Shown here piece by piece: positions 1 through 3,846 of a DNA stretch of 9,597 nucleotides (positions are counted from its first letter, which is position 1; every line of letters begins with the position of its first letter). The translations under genes and the position numbers were made by a program. The notes under the pieces were generated by a model, which was given only the letters and a program-made list of their open reading frames with translations, was not told the DNA's origin and searched no databases. Source of the DNA: SZUA-22 sp039714835 (GTDB taxonomy: Bacteria; Bacteroidota; Ignavibacteria; Ignavibacteriales; Melioribacteraceae); assembly GCA_039714835.1 (NCBI GenBank), contig JBDLIN010000147.1:1-9597 (forward strand), written 5' to 3'.

Positions 1-1187
1 TCCAATGTTTCACGATGAAATAATATTTTCAGTATTCCTGTTGTATGTCCCGTAATTTGTGCTCTCGCTAAATGCTTAAAGAAAGAACGCCCAATTTCAT
101 ACGGGACTTTCTCTTCCGTTAGTTCTTTTTCTGTTTTCCCGATTGAACTAATTTCCGGCAGCGTATAAATACCAGTCGGAATATTTTCTACCAAATGATA
201 TTCTGATTTCCCACTTATTATATGTGATGCAGCAAATCGTCCTTGATCGTATGAAGCACTTGCTAAACTTGGGAATCCAACAATATCACCAACTGCATAG
301 ATATGAGGAACATCAGTCTGATGATTTTTATTTACTTTAATCGAACCTTTATAATCAATTTGAATTCCCAGTTCCTCCAAACCCATATTATGGGAATTAC
401 CAGTTCTGCCCTGCGCCCAAAGGAGATAATCTGTTTTAATCTTTTTATTGGATTTAAGATAAACTGTTACACCAGTATCATCAGCTTCGACTTTTTCGTA
501 TTCTTCATTATGGCGGATTAATACTCCATTCTCACGAAGATGATAGCTCAAGGCATCAATTATTTCATCATCCAAAAATGAAAGCAGTTGTGAGCGATTG
601 TTTATTAAATTTACCTTTGTTCTTAATCCTCTGAATATTGAAGCATACTCACATCCTATAACTCCGGCACCATAAATAGTGATTGAACGCGGATGATCTT
701 GCAAATCAAGGACTGTGTCACTATCTACAATTCTTGGATGAGTAAAGTCAACATCTTCAGGATGATATGGATGAGACCCAGTAGCAATTACAAAATAATC
801 GGCTTTATATTTTTTCTTTCCGCCATGTGTATGGTCAACTTGTATTGTGTTTGCGTCAATGAATTTCGCATGACCATCAATAATATCAACCCAATTGCGT
901 TTGTAAAAACCGCGCCGCAATTCCATTTGACTTCTAATTACAGTTTCAGCACCAGCAAGAAGATCTTGGTAATTTACATTGTCAAACTCCTCTCTGCTTT
1001 CAAGAATTTGCGTTGCATGTCTAAGAGCTTTACTTGGGATTGTCCCTCTGTGTGTACAACTACCCCCAATGTTGGCAAATATATCGCAGATAGCTACTTT
1101 CTTGCCGGCTTTCACTGCCTTCATTGCAGCACCTTCACCACCAGGTCCGCTTCCTATTACAATTATATCGTATTTAACTTCGCTCAA
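1..1187 (-). CDS. sthA: Soluble pyridine nucleotide transhydrogenase (NAD(P)+ transhydrogenase, Si-specific), 3' end outside window
   Basis: This cytosolic FAD enzyme transfers hydride between NADPH and NAD+, rebalancing the two pools. I translated 395 codons; E. coli SthA has 466 residues, so about 70 C-terminal residues (most of the dimerisation domain) are missing at the window edge. Visible motifs are the FAD-binding GSGPGGEGAA (residues 12-21), GGSCTHRGTIPSKALRHA (41-58), the NAD(P)-binding GAGVIGCEYASIFRG (from 173), and later YAVGDIVGFPSLASASYDQG and IPTGIYTLPEISSIGKTE. These match E. coli SthA almost word for word as I recall it. The second redox Cys of lipoamide dehydrogenases is Thr49, which is the transhydrogenase signature and argues against a dihydrolipoamide dehydrogenase or mercuric reductase. 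The start is TTG at 1187: an in-frame TAA lies five codons upstream, no ATG intervenes, and GGTGGA sits 6 nt before it. It follows the YjbQ gene by 48 bp. Confidence 0.96.
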   Translation of the reverse strand, partial: MSEVKYDIIVIGSGPGGEGAAMKAVKAGKKVAICDIFANIGGSCTHRGTIPSKALRHATQILESREEFDNVNYQDLLAGAETVIRSQMELRRGFYKRNWVDIIDGHAKFIDANTIQVDHTHGGKKKYKADYFVIATGSHPYHPEDVDFTHPRIVDSDTVLDLQDHPRSITIYGAGVIGCEYASIFRGLRTKVNLINNRSQLLSFLDDEIIDALSYHLRENGVLIRHNEEYEKVEADDTGVTVYLKSNKKIKTDYLLWAQGRTGNSHNMGLEELGIQIDYKGSIKVNKNHQTDVPHIYAVGDIVGFPSLASASYDQGRFAASHIISGKSEYHLVENIPTGIYTLPEISSIGKTEKELTEEKVPYEIGRSFFKHLARAQITGHTTGILKILFHRETL

Positions 1188-1193
1188 ATAAAT

Positions 1194-1199
1194 TCCACC
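1194..1199 (-). promoter_or_regulatory. Ribosome binding site deciding the TTG start of sthA
   Basis: GGTGGA on the minus strand ends 6 nt before TTG at 1187. It is the only purine-rich Shine-Dalgarno-like stretch in the 48-bp gap and supports the TTG start, since an in-frame stop lies just upstream of it. Confidence 0.6.
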
Positions 1200-1235
1200 G
1201 AATTAAGTTTAATAAAAAAAAGATATTCTGTATGA

Positions 1236-1655
1236 TTATTCCCCCATTAAAGTTATTACAACTTTTCTTGCACCACCATAATTCCGATGTTCACCCAAAT
1301 AAATTCCTTGCCAGGTACCAAGATTGAACCGTCCATTAGTTATGGGAATAGATAGTGATGGTCCAAGCATTGACGATTTTATATGAGCAGGCATATCATC
1401 TGAACCTTCATAGATATGCTCATAATAAGGAGCATCTTCAGGTGCTATCTTATTGAAATGACGTTCTAAATCTCTTAGAACATCTGATGAAACATTTTCA
1501 TTGATTGTTAGAGAAGCAGATGTATGTTTTATGAAAATATTAGCAATTCCGATTTTGACATTTTTGATTTCCGGCATAGCATTTTCAATTTCATGAGTAA
1601 TTATATGAAATCCTCGTGATCTTGCTTTAAGTGATATTTCTTTTTGGTAATACAT
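1236..1655 (-). CDS. YjbQ / UPF0047 family protein
   Basis: This 139-residue protein is the normal length for the single-domain UPF0047 (YjbQ) family. Some members show weak thiamine-phosphate synthase activity in vitro, but the physiological role is not settled. The family's conserved stations are all present: HTSASLTINEN (44-54), DDMPAHIKSSMLG (86-98), the G-R-F-N-LGTWQGIYLGEHR segment (108-124) and the terminal R-K-V-V-I strand. His44, His91 and His123 are the likely metal or active-site ligands of the trimeric fold. The ATG at 1655 lies 22 nt after the stop of the acetyltransferase gene and has no obvious Shine-Dalgarno sequence. The short gaps on both sides suggest co-transcription with the acetyltransferase and sthA. 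Confidence 0.93.
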   Translation of the reverse strand: MYYQKEISLKARSRGFHIITHEIENAMPEIKNVKIGIANIFIKHTSASLTINENVSSDVLRDLERHFNKIAPEDAPYYEHIYEGSDDMPAHIKSSMLGPSLSIPITNGRFNLGTWQGIYLGEHRNYGGARKVVITLMGE

Positions 1656-1677
1656 TATTTTAATTTACAATTTTTTC

Positions 1678-2241
1678 TTAAAAATAGTACCTTAAAATAG
1701 GTCTTGTATCTGAACGACGAGTAACTTCCTTGAATCCAACTTTTGTGAATGCTGATGCAATACCAGTCCATGCAAAAGCAGCAGGTATATTATCTTTTTT
1801 AGACTCGTTAGGGTATCCTTCTAATATTTTTACACTTTTATTTTTAGTAATTTCTATCACCCCTTTCAGCATCTCCACCGAATAACCTTTTCTCCTATAC
1901 TTTTTATGAATAAAGAAACAGACAATTGACCAAACCGGTTTATCATCAATAGGTCTAAGAATCTTAGAGTTTTCTAATCTCACAAAATCTTCTCTTGGAG
2001 CAACGGAACACCAACCTATCGGTTCATTATCCAAATACATTAAAATCCCAATTTGCTCTTTGTTTTTAACCAATTTTTTCATTGCCTTCTTATTACCACT
2101 TCCCTTTTCATTTTCAAAATCTTTATTACGTAAACGCCAATACATGCACCAGCAACCACCGCAAGCCCCACGTTCACCGAATAGTTTTTCAAAATTATTC
2201 CAAGTCTCTGCAGTTAATTCTTTGAATTTTATTTCTAGCAT
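1678..2241 (-). CDS. GNAT family N-acetyltransferase with Cys-rich N-terminal motif
   Basis: This 187-residue protein is a probable acetyl-CoA-dependent acetyltransferase of unknown substrate. The core has the usual GNAT order: a strand pair ending in EPIGWCSVAPRED (73-85), then WSIVCFFIHKKYRRKGYS (104-121), where RRKGYS is the acetyl-CoA pyrophosphate loop, followed by a helix and a C-terminal ASAFTKVGFKEV (162-173). The N-terminus carries GACGGCWCMYWR (25-36) with three closely spaced cysteines, which I recognise from a subset of GNAT proteins; its role is unknown. The frame stays open up to an ATG at 2265, but I chose the ATG at 2241 because GAGAGGA lies just before it and the upstream eight codons run towards the palindromic repeat. 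Downstream, YjbQ begins 22 nt after the stop. Confidence 0.85.
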   Translation of the reverse strand: MLEIKFKELTAETWNNFEKLFGERGACGGCWCMYWRLRNKDFENEKGSGNKKAMKKLVKNKEQIGILMYLDNEPIGWCSVAPREDFVRLENSKILRPIDDKPVWSIVCFFIHKKYRRKGYSVEMLKGVIEITKNKSVKILEGYPNESKKDNIPAAFAWTGIASAFTKVGFKEVTRRSDTRPILRYYF

Positions 2242-2244
2242 ATA

Positions 2245-2252
2245 TCCTCTCT
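2245..2252 (-). promoter_or_regulatory. Ribosome binding site deciding the acetyltransferase start
   Basis: AGAGAGGA on the minus strand ends 3 nt before the ATG at 2241. It lies just outside the palindromic repeat (2256-2344) and favours this start over the in-frame ATG at 2265, which lies inside the repeat. Confidence 0.6.
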
Positions 2253-2255
2253 TAC

Positions 2256-2344
2256 TAAACCACAAAGCTCACTAAGTTTTTCACAAAGAGCACGAGGATT
2301 ATTTTTGTGAACTTCGTGTGATTCTTTGTGACCCTTGTGGTTAA
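2256..2344. repeat. Imperfect palindromic intergenic repeat A (CACAAAG-type)
   Basis: The sequence folds on itself around position 2300. AACCACAA (2258-2265) pairs with TTGTGGTT (2335-2342), and pairing continues inward in 3-6 bp blocks such as TCAC/GTGA, AAG/CTT, CAC/GTG and AT/AT. I count roughly 30 paired positions out of about 43 per arm. The arms are made of approximate 9-12 bp units such as CACAAAG, CACTAAG and CACGAGG. It fills the whole gap between ogt and the acetyltransferase gene. I know similar repeats as dispersed intergenic elements in many Bacteroidota-like genomes, but the copy number here cannot be judged from one window. Confidence 0.8.
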
Positions 2345-2348
2345 GTTT

Positions 2349-2846
2349 TCAAAACATCTCCATCTGTTTTTCTCCACCAGAGAATTCCTTTTCATGATTA
2401 AGCAGCCATTTCTTTCTCCACAAACCACCGGCATAGCCAGTTAGATTTCCATCACTACCAATTACTCTGTGGCAAGGTACAATAATAGAGATTAGATTCT
2501 TTCCATTTGCACTTCCTACTGCTCTAATTGAGTTTCTATCCCCTAATGCTTTTGCAATATCATTATATGAAACTGTTTTGCCGTAAGATATCTTAATTAA
2601 CTCAGTCCATACTCTTTGTCGGAACTCCGTTCCCTCTTGTTGTATGGGCACATCAAACTCTTTTCTCTTTCCAGCAAAATATTCAGAGAGTTCTATTTTG
2701 CATTGGGTTAAAATATCATTCAGATTTTCTTCTTCCATTTCTGTATCCTTAAAAACAAAAAGAATAGAATTAACAGAATTGTTATCAGCACTTATTTTCA
2801 TCTGTCCTATTGGAGATTTAAGGTATGTAATGTATTTAGTTGTCAT
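2349..2846 (-). CDS. ogt: Methylated-DNA-[protein]-cysteine S-methyltransferase (O6-alkylguanine DNA repair)
   Basis: This suicide enzyme transfers the alkyl group from O6-alkylguanine in DNA to its own cysteine. The 165-residue protein has the family's two parts: an N-terminal RNase-H-like domain (about 1-70) and the C-terminal catalytic domain. The acceptor is Cys125 in VPCHRVIG (123-130), followed by GNLTGYAGGLWRKKWLLNHE (133-152), which contains the YAGG loop and Glu152. NSIRAVG (105-111) holds Arg107, the arginine finger that takes the place of the flipped base. The frame can be extended upstream to an ATG at 2900, but those 18 residues are translated palindromic repeat. The ATG at 2846 (MTTKYITYLKSP) gives the normal length. 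Only a weak purine run (AAAAAAGAAA) precedes it. It lies between lexA and the acetyltransferase, separated from each by a repeat. Confidence 0.95.
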   Translation of the reverse strand: MTTKYITYLKSPIGQMKISADNNSVNSILFVFKDTEMEEENLNDILTQCKIELSEYFAGKRKEFDVPIQQEGTEFRQRVWTELIKISYGKTVSYNDIAKALGDRNSIRAVGSANGKNLISIIVPCHRVIGSDGNLTGYAGGLWRKKWLLNHEKEFSGGEKQMEMF

Positions 2847-2860
2847 AGTATGTTTCTTTT

Positions 2861-2975
2861 TTAACCGCAAAGAATCGCTAAGAAAGCGCAGAGGACACAA
2901 AGATTAAATAATTATTTTTTTCTTTGTGTTCTTAGCGTTATTCTCTTCACGAGCTTTGTGTGAACTTCTTTAACT
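2861..2975. repeat. Imperfect palindromic intergenic repeat B (CACAAAG-type)
   Basis: This is a second member of the same class as the repeat at 2256-2344. The best-paired core is GGACACAAAGA (2893-2903) against TCTTTGTGTTC (2921-2931), around an A/T-rich centre. CGCTAAG (2876-2882) has a complementary CTTAGCG at 2931-2937. Outer units include CCGCAAAG on the left and GAGCTTTGTGTGAA on the right, with TTAA near both ends. It occupies most of the gap between the lexA stop and the ogt start. Its left edge lies 14 nt upstream of the ogt ATG. Confidence 0.75.
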
Positions 2976-2979
2976 TATT

Positions 2980-3600
2980 TTACCCAACCTTTTTATTCAT
3001 AGTACGATAAACACCTACTACAGTTCCGACTAACTTAAAATTTTCATATGATTTTTTTATTATAATAGGCTCATACTCAGGATTTTCCGAATGCAATTCA
3101 ATTGAATCCGATTTCTTGTAAAACCTCTTCACTACAGCTGCATCATCTAATATTGCTACTACTATTTTCCCGTTTTCTACTTCAATATTTGGGTTTGTAA
3201 TCACAATATCTCCAGTAAAAATATATGCATCTTTTAAACTATCTCCCTTTACTCGTAAAAGAAAAGAATCCCTTGGCATATGTGCAATGGTAGGCAGTTC
3301 GACTGTATCAATAGCATCTGGATAAATTGTTAATGGATTGCCGGCTGCAACTTCACCCAAAATTGGTTGAGGGATAAAAAATTTATCTTCTAACAATAAT
3401 TCTATTCCCCTCGATAGTTTTGAGTTTCGTTTAATGTAGCCCTTCTTCTCAATTGCTTGCAAATGCTGCTGAACTGTTGAGCGATTCTTATACCCAAATT
3501 GATTTGCAATTTCTGCTAAAGTTGGCATAATGCCCTTTGATTTGGATTCTACTAAAAATTCTAAAATTTCTTGTTGGATCTTTGTTAATTGTTTTTGCAT
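2980..3600 (-). CDS. lexA: LexA repressor, self-cleaving SOS regulator
   Basis: The 206-residue protein is close to the 202 of E. coli LexA. Residues 1-70 form the winged-helix DNA-binding domain (KIQQEILEFLVE, then PTLAEIANQFGYKNRSTVQQHLQAI as the helix-turn-helix). The C-terminal S24 peptidase domain has the cleavage site Ala86-Gly87 in GEVAAG, the nucleophile Ser121 in KGDSLKDAY and the general base Lys158 in DDAAVVKRF. These sit exactly two residues later than Ala84-Gly85, Ser119 and Lys156 of E. coli, so RecA-stimulated autocleavage should be intact. The recognition helix differs from that of E. coli, which fits the unusual operator upstream. The start at 3600 is supported by GAAGGTG 5 nt before it. 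A leader of about 110 nt separates it from the palindrome at 3709-3736. ogt follows beyond a palindromic repeat. Confidence 0.96.
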   Translation of the reverse strand: MQKQLTKIQQEILEFLVESKSKGIMPTLAEIANQFGYKNRSTVQQHLQAIEKKGYIKRNSKLSRGIELLLEDKFFIPQPILGEVAAGNPLTIYPDAIDTVELPTIAHMPRDSFLLRVKGDSLKDAYIFTGDIVITNPNIEVENGKIVVAILDDAAVVKRFYKKSDSIELHSENPEYEPIIIKKSYENFKLVGTVVGVYRTMNKKVG

Positions 3601-3605
3601 AAGTA

Positions 3606-3612
3606 CACCTTC
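3606..3612 (-). promoter_or_regulatory. Ribosome binding site of lexA
   Basis: GAAGGTG on the minus strand lies 5 nt before the ATG at 3600. It is one of the clearest Shine-Dalgarno sequences in the window. Confidence 0.6.
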
Positions 3613-3640
3613 GGCTGGCTAGTTACATTGTAAAAAATAA

Positions 3641-3691
3641 GGATCCGAGATTCTCACGTCGTTCCAAAAAGTTGTGAATTCTCAGAATGAC
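3641..3691. repeat. Possible remnant of a dispersed intergenic repeat in the lexA leader
   Basis: Read on the minus strand, this stretch begins GTCATTCTGAG and ends ACGTGAGAATCTCGGATCC. This resembles the GTCATTCTGAG...GAATCTC intergenic repeats I know from many bacterial genomes. GAGATTCTCAC and GTGAATTCTC at its two ends form an imperfect inverted repeat, so the lexA leader RNA could fold here. The identification rests on memory of the motif and is weak. Confidence 0.35.
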
Positions 3692-3708
3692 TGCTCTTTA
3701 ACATTTGG

Positions 3709-3736
3709 ATTATACCATACATTTGTATGGTATAAT
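3709..3736. promoter_or_regulatory. Perfect 28-bp palindrome, probable LexA operator
   Basis: ATTATACCATACA (3709-3721) is followed by the two-base centre TT and its exact reverse complement TGTATGGTATAAT (3724-3736). All 13 base pairs match. It lies upstream of lexA in the only gap between lexA and the preceding operon, overlapping a likely promoter, which is where autoregulated LexA proteins bind. It matches none of the classical boxes I know: CTGT-N8-ACAG (gamma-proteobacteria), GAAC-N4-GTTC (Gram-positive type) or GTTC-N7-GTTC (alpha-proteobacteria). The palindrome is seen directly; that LexA binds it is inferred from position and symmetry. Confidence 0.75.
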
Positions 3737-3758
3737 TTACAAAGTATAATTGTATCAA
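3730..3758 (-). promoter_or_regulatory. lexA: Possible sigma-70-like promoter of lexA
   Basis: On the minus strand TTGATA (3758-3753) is followed after 17 nt by TTATAC (3735-3730), or after 18 nt by TATACC. The -10 element would lie within the palindrome at 3709-3736, so a bound repressor would block the polymerase. A second -10 candidate, TATAAT (3714-3709), lacks a good -35 partner. In Bacteroidota-like bacteria promoter consensus differs from E. coli, so this call is tentative. Confidence 0.4.
3738..3754. repeat. Short inverted repeat next to the lexA operator
   Basis: TACAA (3738-3742) and TTGTA (3750-3754) flank a 7-base centre, one base beyond the end of the large palindrome and inside the proposed promoter spacer. 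It may be a weak second regulator site or may be chance in A/T-rich DNA. Confidence 0.3.
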
Positions 3759-3806
3759 TCAAGTGAAAAATAAAAGGTAAGATTTTATTGTGTTTGATTA
3801 TGTTGT

Positions 3807-3839
3807 AAAGTGTGAAATTAGGGAATAATTTCACACTTT
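3807..3839 (-). terminator. Perfect 14-bp hairpin after the kinase-like gene, probable terminator
   Basis: AAAGTGTGAAATTA (3807-3820) and TAATTTCACACTTT (3826-3839) are exact reverse complements around a 5-base loop. The hairpin starts 7 nt after the TAA of the kinase-like gene and lies before the lexA promoter, so it marks the end of the upstream operon. The stem is A/T-rich and no long U-tract follows on the minus strand, so it may act as an mRNA 3'-end stabiliser as well as, or instead of, an intrinsic terminator. Confidence 0.6.
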
Positions 3840-3846
3840 TGAATAA

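Noticed and set aside
303..521. Plus-strand frame of 72 codons
   Set aside because: It lies entirely antisense to sthA and resembles no family.
1..1187. Dihydrolipoamide dehydrogenase or mercuric reductase
   Set aside because: The second redox cysteine is replaced by Thr49, and the surrounding motifs match SthA over the whole visible length.
693..1235. Plus-strand open frames of 180 and 70 codons over the sthA region
   Set aside because: They lie opposite a near-perfect SthA translation on the minus strand and show no protein-like pattern, with a composition typical of an antisense shadow.
2060..2275. Plus-strand frame of 71 codons
   Set aside because: It is antisense to the acetyltransferase and runs into the palindromic repeat.
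2256..2344. CRISPR array suggested by repeated CACAAAG units
   Set aside because: The units are only 7-12 bp, irregular, and arranged as a palindrome without spacers.
2644..2907. Plus-strand frame of 87 codons
   Set aside because: It is antisense to ogt and ends inside repeat B.
2256..2975. Mobile element carrying ogt between two inverted repeats
   Set aside because: The two repeats are each internally palindromic rather than a matching terminal pair, no transposase is present, and ogt shows no compositional break from its neighbours.
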